A DNA stretch of 33,903 bases from Nitrososphaerota archaeon. GTDB taxonomy: Archaea > Thermoproteota > Nitrososphaeria > Conexivisphaerales > UBA164. Positions 17,412 through 24,655 of this stretch are shown in pieces. Numbering within the stretch: the stretch's first letter is position 1; every line of letters begins with the position of its first letter. The notes beneath the pieces were generated by a model. The model had not been told where the DNA came from. It saw only the letters and a list, made by a program, of their open reading frames with translations, and searched no databases. Position numbers and translations under genes: made by a program. The DNA is taken from assembly GCA_023381255.1 (NCBI GenBank), contig JAMCTX010000004.1, positions 1 through 33,903 on the forward strand, given 5' to 3'.

Positions 17412-18965
17412 TTAAATTACTTTTGCCATATACGGGCCTTCCCTTTCATAGCCAAGCTTCCTGTAGTAATTCCTGACTCCTATCCCACTTATCACTATTA
17501 CCTTTTTTGCCCCTATTTCTTCACGGGTTATTTTTTCTGCTTCGTTCATAAGCATGGAACCGATTCCCCGGTGCTGCCAGCCCTCGCCTGATTCACCCAC
17601 TGCTACAACTCTTCCTACAACCCTCAATTCGCGCACTATTGCAGAATCTCTTGCCTCCTCCCTGTGCGCCAGCTCAGAAGGCTTCCTGAGTCTCAGATAT
17701 CCGGCAATATCACCCGCGTCATTTTCGTACGATATAAAATATTCATCGCCATTTGATGCCCTGTACTTTAGCGTCCTGATTCTGAACGTGGCCATCAAAG
17801 ACGGGTCTATTTTTCTGAACCCCACTTCCCTGAACCTTATTTCCTGTGAAGTTTTGTTATGAAGCCTTAAAATTTCCAGCGCAAGTTCCCTCAGGTTTCC
17901 TGCGGTGGGCCCTGCCTTTATCTTAAATGCTGGAATGTCTCTCTGCACCCTCATTATCCTGATCCATGGGGGTGCAATCTCCATCACTTTTGCAACTATT
18001 TCTGCAGCTGCTTCATTTGTAAGAGGCTTATAGAGCCCCATTTTATACATCTTGTAAAGGAGAGTGCCTTCAACTACAAGCGTAGGATAAATTTTGATCA
18101 TATCTGGCCTGAACCTTTCATCACCAAAAAGCAGGTTGAAGCTGGCCAAGTCGTTGTCAACTGATGAATTGGGCAGTCCTGGCATCATATGCGCCACAAC
18201 TTTGAACCCTGCGTCCTTGGCTATCCTGAATGCATCGACGGTATCTGATATGCTGTGTCCCCTGTGCACCTTCTTCAAAACGGATTCGTCCAGGGTTTGA
18301 ACACCCAATTCAACTCTGGTGCCCCCGTACCGCAGCATCATATCAACGTGCTCTTCCCTGCAGTAATCAGGCCTGGTCTCTACGGTGAGCCCCACGCATC
18401 TGTTTTTGGCTGTTTCGTTGAGCTCAACAGCTTCATTCATTGTTGGGCTCATGTGCTCATTTAACCCATCATATATTCCCTTAATAAACCACTCCTGATA
18501 ATCCTGGGGAAAACTTAAGAATGTGCCACCCATTACTATTACCTCGTTCTTTGAAACGGAGTGGCCTAGGCCGGTCAGCTGATCAAGCCTGCTCCTGACC
18601 TGATAAAACGGGTCATACAGGTTCTGCTTGCCCCTCATTGATGCTGGCTCATAACCAGTATATGACTTGGGCGTGCCTATGTCAACTCCCCCCGGGCAGT
18701 AGATGCACTGGGCGTTTGGAGGGCATGGAAATGGCCTTGACATTACAGCAAGCACCGTAACCCCTGAAATGCTCCGGGAAGGCTTTGTGACCAGGTTAAG
18801 GTTAATTCCCCGAGCCCTGGCGTACTGAACAATTTCAGAATTCCTGGGTATCTTTGAAAGATGATAGTTCCTTGCTATTGATGCCTTGAGCTTTTCCAGC
18901 TGGGCAGTATCAGCACCAGGCTCAATCCTGTTAACAATTTCTTCAATGACCCTATCGTAGCTCAT
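17412..18965 (-). CDS. elp3: Elp3-type tRNA uridine(34) acetyltransferase
   Basis: A 517-residue radical-SAM plus GNAT protein. The 4Fe-4S binding cysteines appear in CPPNAQCIYCPGG near residues 75-90. A TIM-barrel follows (TVETRPDYCREEHVDMMLRYG, VELGVQTLDE). The C-terminal GNAT domain ends with the acetyl-CoA motif HRGIGSMLMNEAEK and the YYRKLGY motif. Archaeal Elp3 makes carboxymethyl-type modifications at the wobble uridine of tRNAs. The start is an ATG at 18965, and the HAD gene ends 26 bases upstream. Length and domain order are normal for the family. Confidence 0.96.
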   Translation of the reverse strand: MSYDRVIEEIVNRIEPGADTAQLEKLKASIARNYHLSKIPRNSEIVQYARARGINLNLVTKPSRSISGVTVLAVMSRPFPCPPNAQCIYCPGGVDIGTPKSYTGYEPASMRGKQNLYDPFYQVRSRLDQLTGLGHSVSKNEVIVMGGTFLSFPQDYQEWFIKGIYDGLNEHMSPTMNEAVELNETAKNRCVGLTVETRPDYCREEHVDMMLRYGGTRVELGVQTLDESVLKKVHRGHSISDTVDAFRIAKDAGFKVVAHMMPGLPNSSVDNDLASFNLLFGDERFRPDMIKIYPTLVVEGTLLYKMYKMGLYKPLTNEAAAEIVAKVMEIAPPWIRIMRVQRDIPAFKIKAGPTAGNLRELALEILRLHNKTSQEIRFREVGFRKIDPSLMATFRIRTLKYRASNGDEYFISYENDAGDIAGYLRLRKPSELAHREEARDSAIVRELRVVGRVVAVGESGEGWQHRGIGSMLMNEAEKITREEIGAKKVIVISGIGVRNYYRKLGYEREGPYMAKVI

Positions 18966-18991
18966 CCGCGATTTTATTGCGTTCCAAAATA

Positions 18992-19672
18992 TTACCCTTT
19001 TGGAGATATTGAGGAGTTAAATATGCCTTCTATTAGCGGCTTTGCTTCTGCTAGATTTCTGACCCGCTGCACCCCTTTAAGATCACCGTAAAACCCGTAC
19101 CTGTCAATCAATATTGGTGCAAAGCCTGCATTTTTCCCACCCAGATAATCAACCTCATAAATATCCCCTATGAACGGACCAACTTCGCCGGCCCGTTGTG
19201 AAGCCACTTTAAAAATGGTTTCAGACGGCTTTGCTGCCCCAACTTCATAAGATATCGTAATGGCTGAAAAGTATTTCCTCAGGTCAAGGTCATCCAATAC
19301 GTTATGCAATTTTTCCGAGGCATTGCTTATTATGTGTAACCTGAAACCTTTTTCACCGAGCCAATCTAAAAAATCCGTTGTATCCGGGTAAATTGAATAT
19401 GTGCTTGATGATAAGTCAAGGGAAAGCAGCTCATTCCTCGTTTTGCTGTCCACGTTTAACTTAATTTCATCCAGAAAATCGTCAAAATTAATCACAGGAT
19501 TCCCGTTTACAAACTTGATCCTGCGGCTCCCCAAATAGGACGATATTGTCCTGAATATCGTTTTTAGCTCTACATTATAACCATTTTCATGCAGTACACC
19601 GTAAATCGGTTCAAAATAGTTTGGTCTAAAATCAACTATTGTTCCGCCTACATCCAAAAAAACAGAGGCCAT
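18992..19672 (-). CDS. HAD-superfamily hydrolase
   Basis: A 226-residue Rossmann-fold hydrolase. Motif I is DVGGT at 7-11, with D7 as the nucleophile; the usual second aspartate (D+2) is glycine. Motif II is the S in HIISNASEK, motif III the K in AAKPSE, and motif IV the GD...D of FIGDIYEVDYLGG. The helical cap lies between about residues 15 and 90. Substrate cannot be inferred. Loss of the D+2 residue is known in some HAD enzymes, so activity is not excluded. A TATA-like GTTTAAGTATTG element overlapping the upstream gene end predicts a leaderless start at 19672. Confidence 0.85.
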   Translation of the reverse strand: MASVFLDVGGTIVDFRPNYFEPIYGVLHENGYNVELKTIFRTISSYLGSRRIKFVNGNPVINFDDFLDEIKLNVDSKTRNELLSLDLSSSTYSIYPDTTDFLDWLGEKGFRLHIISNASEKLHNVLDDLDLRKYFSAITISYEVGAAKPSETIFKVASQRAGEVGPFIGDIYEVDYLGGKNAGFAPILIDRYGFYGDLKGVQRVRNLAEAKPLIEGIFNSSISPKG

Positions 19673-19697
19673 TTCACGAACATGGCCCTTTCAATAC

Positions 19698-19931
19698 TTA
19701 AACTTTACTTGGAGAACTCCAGTAACTCCATGCTATAACTATCACTAATGCAAGAAATGATGTTGCTAATCCTACCATTCCTGCCGCAACTATCTGGTAA
19801 TTGCCAAATATCCTGACGAGGGCGGCAAACATGAAGGCCAGAGCGTTTGTTTCTGCCAGTGCTACGTATCCTATGAATCCTATAGCGTAACCAAGTATCC
19901 AAATCCCTACAAGAGTGGCTGCTCTTCCCAT
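19698..19931 (-). CDS. Small two-helix membrane protein, unknown function
   Basis: A 77-residue hydrophobic protein with two or three membrane segments (about 5-27, possibly 30-42, and 47-70), ending in a short polar tail. I do not recognise it. A Shine-Dalgarno (AAAGGTGAT) lies at suitable distance before the ATG at 19931, unlike most neighbours, which look leaderless. It may be transcribed with the HAD gene 25 bases downstream. Confidence 0.6.
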   Translation of the reverse strand: MGRAATLVGIWILGYAIGFIGYVALAETNALAFMFAALVRIFGNYQIVAAGMVGLATSFLALVIVIAWSYWSSPSKV

Positions 19932-20060
19932 TTTTATATCACCTTTAATTATTTCTCATTATCAGCATAATTAACATTGAAAGCCTAAAATATTAGACCT
20001 TAATGTCAAAGCGTTTTTAATCAGAAATGGTGAGCAAAATGAAGCAAATTCCGCCTTGCA

Positions 20061-20087
20061 GCTTTTAAAAGCGCAATGCATAAAAGC
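20061..20087 (+). promoter_or_regulatory. Promoter of the tRNA-Ala/tRNA-Leu pair with inverted repeats
   Basis: The TATA-like ATAAAAG at 20080-20086 lies about 26 bases before the first base of tRNA-Ala (20110), so transcription may start at or next to the mature 5' end. Upstream is a perfect 12-base palindrome GCTTTTAAAAGC (20061-20072). TAAAAGC recurs at 20081-20087 in inverted relation to its left half. Confidence 0.45.
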
Positions 20088-20109
20088 TTTCAAAATGATA
20101 GTTAAAAAA

Positions 20110-20181
20110 GGGCCGGTAGTTCAGTGGTAGAATGCTCCCGTGGCATGGGAGAGGTCGGGGGTTCGAGTCCCCCCCGGTCCA
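20110..20181 (+). tRNA. tRNA-Ala (anticodon GGC)
   Basis: A full cloverleaf can be drawn. Acceptor GGGCCGG pairs with CCGGTCC and includes the G3-U70 pair that identifies alanine tRNAs. D stem GTTC/GAAT, anticodon stem CTCCC/GGGAG with loop GTGGCAT, and T arm GGGGG-TTCGAGT-CCCCC follow. The discriminator is A; no CCA is encoded and no intron is seen. Confidence 0.95.
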
Positions 20182-20184
20182 TTT

Positions 20185-20269
20185 GCGGGGGTCGCCTAGC
20201 CTGGCCAATGGCGCGAGGCTTAGAACCTCGTCCCGTTGGGGTGCGTGGGTTCAAATCCCACCTCCCGCA
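20185..20269 (+). tRNA. tRNA-Leu (anticodon TAG)
   Basis: A class II tRNA with a long variable arm, three bases after tRNA-Ala and probably co-transcribed. Acceptor GCGGGGG pairs with CTCCCGC. The anticodon stem CGAGG/CCTCG encloses loop CTTAGAA, and the T arm is GTGGG-TTCAAAT-CCCAC. The discriminator is A, as expected for leucine; no CCA is encoded. Confidence 0.95.
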
Positions 20270-20285
20270 TACTTTCTATTGGACT

Positions 20286-20513
20286 ATGAGTTTTGTGGTC
20301 TGTTTGTGCCTTAGCTGTCCAATTTATGTCATTTATAAAAAAATAATATCTAAAATAAATCCCCTAACATATCAGGTAGATACGTTAAGAGCACTCATGG
20401 TAATTGGAGGCAGTTCCAATTTTGGCATATTGTATGATTTTGGAATGAACTTGGTTGGCTTGACGGCTTTAATAGCTGTATGCGCAAAGCTTTATCCGGG
20501 ATTGGCTGCCTAA
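20286..20513 (+). pseudogene. C-terminal remnant of an ABC-2 type permease
   Basis: The 75-codon frame beginning 17 bases after tRNA-Leu ends with INPLTYQVDTLRALMV, a hydrophobic helix, then KLYPGLAA. This is the characteristic C-terminus of ABC-2 transporter permeases (DrrB/NodJ type: NPLTYxVDALR, then a last helix and a short basic or LYP tail). The matching frame can be followed back only to about 20273, where the tRNA gene begins, so roughly two thirds of the permease is missing. No ATPase partner is near. It looks like debris left by a deletion or insertion beside the tRNA genes. A short expressed membrane peptide cannot be excluded. Confidence 0.6.
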
Positions 20514-20634
20514 AACATAACATCTTAACAGCAACCAGAAAACTCTCTTCCCCCAAATTTTTTTACATATTTAAAATCAGGGATAAATTATTTTTTGATT
20601 AGGTTTAAATAATAACAGTGTTATGGCTGAATTT

Positions 20635-21231
20635 ATGAAAGATGAAACAGTAAAAGTAATTGGAATTGCGGGAAGCATCAGGCAGGGCTCGTTCAACAGG
20701 ATGCTGCTTTCCAACATGTTTAAATTGCTACCGGAATGGGCAGAAAAAGAAATTGTGGAATTAAATGCAATACCTGTATTTAATCAGGACCTTGAGCATG
20801 ATCAACCTGCGGAAGTTACAATGATAAAGGAGAAGGTCAGGCAGGCCGACCTGGTTATATTTACCACGCCAGAGTACAACCATAGCATGTCTGGCGTGTT
20901 GAAAAACACTTTGGACTGGCTTTCAAGGCCTCCAGTTCACAACCCGTTTTCGTGGAAGGTTGCTGCAATAGCTTCAGCATCAACTGGTGCCGTAGGAGGC
21001 GCCCGTGCACAGGAGGACCTGAGGAGGACCCTGACTTCACTGGGAGCCATTGCTGTGCCCAGGCCAGAAGTCATGATAGTTAATGCTGACAAAAAATTCA
21101 GCCAGGATGGTATATTGACTGACCCTATAGCTAAAAACCTCATCGCAGAGCTCCTTGACAACTCCCTTAGGCTTGCACTGTCAGTAAAGAGGGCTCAGTA
21201 TGAAACCCTGACAGTTTTTAGCAGGGCATAG
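20635..21231 (+). CDS. NAD(P)H-dependent FMN reductase (flavodoxin-fold)
   Basis: A 198-residue flavodoxin-fold oxidoreductase. The FMN phosphate loop is GSIRQGSFN near the N-terminus, and a second conserved block is TPEYNHSMSGVLKNTLDWLSRP. Family members reduce FMN, quinones, azo dyes or chromate with NAD(P)H, and the true substrate cannot be read here. An ATG at 20623 is also in frame, but the TATA-like GTTTAAAT at 20603-20610 predicts transcription starting near 20632, favouring 20635. It lies downstream of the permease remnant on the same strand and convergent with the small gene at 21262-21543. Confidence 0.88.
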   Translation: MKDETVKVIGIAGSIRQGSFNRMLLSNMFKLLPEWAEKEIVELNAIPVFNQDLEHDQPAEVTMIKEKVRQADLVIFTTPEYNHSMSGVLKNTLDWLSRPPVHNPFSWKVAAIASASTGAVGGARAQEDLRRTLTSLGAIAVPRPEVMIVNADKKFSQDGILTDPIAKNLIAELLDNSLRLALSVKRAQYETLTVFSRA

Positions 21232-21261
21232 TAAAAGCTAACAGGTTAGAATCATTTGTAA

Positions 21262-21543
21262 TCAGTACTTGTAGACCTTCCCCTTTATGTACTTGGATAT
21301 GAAATTTAAAACGCCTTCAGGTTCTTCAAACGTACAAAAGCACAGCCTTTCCTTTAACTGCCATTCGCCAAAATCATATATCGACACCGAATAGCCCTTT
21401 ATAACCCCCCTGGTTACAAATAAAATCGCCTGCCTATTTTTATATACAATCTCAGCCCTGATCCCCTCGTCGTGATCCAGAGTTTCTATGGCCATCCTTA
21501 TTTTATCTCCCGAATCCAGGATTTCCTCATAAAATCTGGGCAT
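21262..21543 (-). CDS. Small conserved-looking protein of unknown function
   Basis: A 93-residue soluble protein with an alpha/beta pattern and no motif I recognise. The open frame starts at 21561, but the ATG at 21543 lies 24-25 bases from the centre of a TATA-like element at 21562-21572, so a leaderless start there is more likely. It is divergent from cysS, with only 43 bases between the two starts. Composition is like its neighbours, which supports a real gene. Confidence 0.55.
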   Translation of the reverse strand: MPRFYEEILDSGDKIRMAIETLDHDEGIRAEIVYKNRQAILFVTRGVIKGYSVSIYDFGEWQLKERLCFCTFEEPEGVLNFISKYIKGKVYKY

Positions 21544-21561
21544 AATTTTTAAGCGAAACAC

Positions 21562-21572
21562 TTTTTATATTA
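21562..21572. promoter_or_regulatory. Shared TATA-like element between two divergent genes
   Basis: TTTTTATATTA on the plus strand (TAATATAAAAA on the minus) is nearly symmetrical as a TATA box. Read leftward it sits about 25 bases before the ATG at 21543; read rightward it sits about 20 bases before the TTG start of cysS at 21587. One element could therefore serve both genes. Confidence 0.4.
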
Positions 21573-21586
21573 ACTGTGCTGTAAAA

Positions 21587-22750
21587 TTGTTAAAACTGTA
21601 CAATTACTTGACCGGCAAAAAGGAAAAATTCGTGCCTATAAAAAATGATGACGTAAGGATGTTCGTATGTGGCCCAACAGTGCAAGATTATATGCATCTG
21701 GGCCATGCGAGGACCTACGTTTTCTTTGACATGTTTAGGCGATATCTGGTTGACATCGGCTACGGCGCCAGGCTATTAATAAATGTAACAGACATAGATG
21801 AAAGCATTGAACGGGCAGCTGGGGCCTCGCCGGAAAATTTCATAGAAAAAATGGTTAACTCCTACAAAAGTGACATGCAGGGCCTCAGAATAGAGCGGCT
21901 GTACGGGTTCGAAAGAGTGTCTAAATATATCCCGGAAATGATCAGGCAGATTTCTGTGCTGATGGAAAGGGGATATGCGTACACGACTGATGAGGCAGTG
22001 TTTTTCGATACTTCAAAGGTTGATAGCTTTGGTGAGTTGACCCATCTGCCAAAAATTGAACTGGAACTTAGGCCACTTGAGCTTTTAAGCAAAAAGAGGA
22101 ACCTGCTTGATTTCACGTTGTGGAGGAACTACAAGAGTCATAATGTAATGTACAGCAGCCCCTGGGGAGACGGTTGGCCGGGATGGCACATACAGGATAC
22201 AGCCCTAGCCATAAGCGTGCTTGGGACGCAATATGATATCCACGGCGGAGCCTATGACCTGATTTACCCCCACCATGTTTCTGAAATAGCTCAGGCAGAA
22301 GCCCTAACAGGAAAAGCACCTTACGTAAAATACTGGATTTATACGGGGTTTGTGACGGTGAATGGTGAAAAGATGTCAAAAAGTGCAGGCAATTCAGTTT
22401 ATGTAAAGGATGTCCTGAGTAAATATGATCCGAGTTCCTTAAGGTTTTACCTGCTTTCGGAACATTACAGTAAAAATATTGATTACAACCATGAATCATT
22501 GGCAACCAAGAGCAACGAACTAAAATCGATAAGGGAAAAAATCGCCAAGGTTGACCCCTCCTATAGCGGGGCATCACGCAGGTTTCATAAACTGGCACTC
22601 AAGCAGATCGAGAACGATTTTAATACGCCAAAACTTGCAAAGATTATCAGTGATGCAATAAATCATCCGGAAACCTTCGGGATTGCTTTAAGTGAGGTTA
22701 AACCGGCATTGGTTAAAATCGGATCAATATTTGGTGTTGATTTTGACTGA
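21587..22750 (+). CDS. cysS: Cysteinyl-tRNA synthetase (short form)
   Basis: A 387-residue class I synthetase that charges tRNA-Cys. The HIGH-equivalent motif is HLGH at 37-40, following C28, a zinc ligand; the second signature is GEKMSKSAGN. Zinc-site residues PHHVSEIAQ are present, but the usual WHIEC motif reads WHIQD, so one zinc-ligand cysteine is aspartate. The C-terminal anticodon-binding part is short, making the protein about 70-90 residues shorter than bacterial CysRS. The start is a TTG that gives the family N-terminus (MLKLYN) with C28 in register. The downstream gene overlaps by 8 bases. Confidence 0.92.
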   Translation: MLKLYNYLTGKKEKFVPIKNDDVRMFVCGPTVQDYMHLGHARTYVFFDMFRRYLVDIGYGARLLINVTDIDESIERAAGASPENFIEKMVNSYKSDMQGLRIERLYGFERVSKYIPEMIRQISVLMERGYAYTTDEAVFFDTSKVDSFGELTHLPKIELELRPLELLSKKRNLLDFTLWRNYKSHNVMYSSPWGDGWPGWHIQDTALAISVLGTQYDIHGGAYDLIYPHHVSEIAQAEALTGKAPYVKYWIYTGFVTVNGEKMSKSAGNSVYVKDVLSKYDPSSLRFYLLSEHYSKNIDYNHESLATKSNELKSIREKIAKVDPSYSGASRRFHKLALKQIENDFNTPKLAKIISDAINHPETFGIALSEVKPALVKIGSIFGVDFD

Positions 22751-23960
22751 AGGTTCACTTTATTTAAACGAATTAAACGAGTATGAATGGTGGTCAAACT
22801 GGGCCGACCATTTAAAGAAAGGCAATGTTTATAAATTGATGTCCAAACTTTTTAAAGAACCCCTCTTTAACAGGATTGGATTTTTTTCGGGTATGAACGA
22901 AACAGGACAGCTGCACGATTTTATCAGTGAAGGTATTTCATTTTTCGTCCCAATCGCGGAAGGTTATGAGGCAGTTGAAAGACACTTGCTGCGTGCAGGG
23001 TATGTGATGACTGACAGGCTGGATGTCTACAATTTTAAAAACTCGCACGGGGAAAAGGAAGATGGCGTAAAAATCTTAGAAAAAGATGATATCGAAAAGT
23101 GGGCATCGGTATACATAAGGTCATTTGGCGAGGAAGCAAATTTAAATCCCCACATAATTGATTCACTAGAAAAAGCGCTAGGTAGAGGAAAAACTTTCCT
23201 TATAGCAAAGGCGGAGGGGCCTGTATTGGCTGGCGTGGCTGCTGTTTATGAAAATGAATATTCAGCCGGAATATATTGTGTGGGTGTGCTTCCAGAATAC
23301 AGGCACAGAAAAATAGGCGCATCATTAGTGAATTTTGCCGCCGGGTTGACCGGCAAGCCTGTTTTCCTGCAGGCATTTTCTTCAGCGGCTCTTGATAAAT
23401 TTTACAGCAAAATTGGATTTAAACTTGTATATAGCAAGGAAGTGCTAGCCAAGCCCGATATAGCGGGGCCCGAGCACTGTTTATCAGGATTTTACGTTGA
23501 TAGGAATGCAATGCCCGGCATGTATAAATTAAATCAAGTTTTCACCGGTTTGGACAAGCGCATGGCGGCAAGCCAAATTCTGGAGACTGAAGAAATGAAG
23601 AATATTCGGGTGATCATCGAGGATGGTTTTGGTTACATGTATGTGCTTGATGGGAAAATCCATGTTAACAGGAAATATTTGAAAACAGCAGACATAAGAT
23701 ACCTGTACCTGGACATATTACATGAGTTGGTTCATGTTTCCCAGCATAAGAGAGGGATGGATCTATACGACAGACGATATAGCTATTTTAAAAGGCCCAC
23801 GGAAATTGAGGCTTACAGAACCACAATTTCGGAGGCACATAAAATAGGAATGAAAACAGCTGAGATAATAGAATATTTGAAGGTTGAATGGGTCAATGAA
23901 GATGAATTTGCCGAGTTTTTAATAGATATGAAAATTAACGTAACAGGCAATTTGGCTTGA
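22743..23960 (+). CDS. GNAT acetyltransferase fused to an HExxH metallopeptidase-like domain
   Basis: A protein of about 405 residues with three parts. Residues 1-95 are an unrecognised N-terminal region. Residues about 105-240 form a GNAT domain with the acetyl-CoA motif VGVLPEYRHRKIGASL near 180-195 and a FYSKIGFKLVY motif. Residues about 290-395 carry a zinc-protease signature: H327-E328-x-x-H331 (DILHELVHVSQH), then an RPTEIEAYR segment whose glutamates (about 354 and 356) could supply the third ligand. I do not know a named family with this architecture. The start is uncertain: TTG at 22743 (overlapping the cysS stop by 8 bases, with GGTG 6 bases before) or an upstream GTG/TTG. It is translationally coupled to cysS. 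Confidence 0.75.
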   Translation: MTEGSLYLNELNEYEWWSNWADHLKKGNVYKLMSKLFKEPLFNRIGFFSGMNETGQLHDFISEGISFFVPIAEGYEAVERHLLRAGYVMTDRLDVYNFKNSHGEKEDGVKILEKDDIEKWASVYIRSFGEEANLNPHIIDSLEKALGRGKTFLIAKAEGPVLAGVAAVYENEYSAGIYCVGVLPEYRHRKIGASLVNFAAGLTGKPVFLQAFSSAALDKFYSKIGFKLVYSKEVLAKPDIAGPEHCLSGFYVDRNAMPGMYKLNQVFTGLDKRMAASQILETEEMKNIRVIIEDGFGYMYVLDGKIHVNRKYLKTADIRYLYLDILHELVHVSQHKRGMDLYDRRYSYFKRPTEIEAYRTTISEAHKIGMKTAEIIEYLKVEWVNEDEFAEFLIDMKINVTGNLA

Positions 23961-24025
23961 AAAACTTTTGCAAACATGCGATACATAAATGCAGAAGCAC
24001 ATGATCCCAACTATATGCATAAAAA

Positions 24026-24292
24026 TTAAGATGTATTATAATTGGTTAAGTTGTTTGGCGGCTTGACCCTTTCGTAGTCACGCCTGGGCCTTTTTATTCC
24101 ACATTTTGGGCATTTTACGGCACCCATGCCGGCAAATGTCCATCCAAGCCCTGTTATCTTTTCGTCCCCAACCGGGGCCAGAAAGACTTCGCCACATTCG
24201 GGACATTTTAACCAGTTCCCACGACCTCTAAGGATGAGCACTAATATGACAGCGGCTGCTACTGGAATAATTAAGAGAAACCAAAAGTTCAT
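24026..24292 (-). CDS. Membrane-anchored zinc-ribbon protein
   Basis: An 88-residue protein. Residues 3-21 form one N-terminal membrane helix, followed by a basic stretch (RGRGNWLK) that puts the rest in the cytoplasm. C30/C33 and C61/C64 (CPEC...CPKC) make a zinc ribbon. Function is unknown. Its first codons lie inside a 28-base segment that recurs in the broken amidohydrolase gene at 27710-27737. It is followed, head to tail on the same strand, by nothing obvious before the GNAT fusion, which is convergent with it. Confidence 0.7.
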   Translation of the reverse strand: MNFWFLLIIPVAAAVILVLILRGRGNWLKCPECGEVFLAPVGDEKITGLGWTFAGMGAVKCPKCGIKRPRRDYERVKPPNNLTNYNTS

Positions 24293-24301
24293 GCATGGGT
24301 T
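24274..24301 (+). repeat. Copy A of a 28-base repeated segment
   Basis: Identical to 27710-27737 except for one base (position 24280 is A, 27716 is G); the last 21 bases match exactly. Here it covers the start codon and first codons of the minus-strand zinc-ribbon gene. Confidence 0.85.
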
Positions 24302-24432
24302 GCATTTTATGATCTATTTAATCTTTTGCCGGATTCATTATCCAAGTTCGCGGATCCAGATGAGTTAGTATAACTGTTAACCGTTTAATAATCTGTGCTG
24401 TAGTGGCACAGGGTTCTAAATGCAAGTTAAAA

Positions 24433-24507
24433 CGGGCCCGGTGGGATTCGAACCCACGACCTACAGCTTAGGAGGCTGCCGCGCTATCCATGCTGCGCTA
24501 CGGGCCC
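24433..24507 (-). tRNA. tRNA-Arg (anticodon CCT)
   Basis: A complete cloverleaf on the minus strand: acceptor GGGCCCG/CGGGCCC, D stem GCGC/GCGC, anticodon stem GCAGC/GCTGT with loop CTCCTAA, and T arm GTGGG-TTCGAAT-CCCAC. The discriminator is G. No intron and no encoded CCA. It reads AGG codons, which are abundant in these genes. A TATA-like CTTAAATAC lies about 45-50 bases upstream (near 24555). Confidence 0.95.
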
Positions 24508-24655
24508 AAGCATAAACTTGGTGCCTTTTGGGCTTACATAGTTTTTAGGTGATGTGTATTTAAGGGCATCGCAGTTCAAGGTCCTGCCTGTAAAGATATT
24601 ATTTTTCATTTTTTTATGAACAAATTTATAAATAAATGCGTGATTCACTGGTTTA

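Noticed and set aside
20124-20285. The upstream part of the open frame that runs through tRNA-Ala and tRNA-Leu
   Set aside because: Both tRNAs have complete cloverleaves. Only the part after 20273 resembles a protein family.
22113-22598. A 161-codon minus-strand open frame inside cysS
   Set aside because: It lies entirely within a well-supported synthetase gene and has an irregular composition typical of an antisense shadow.
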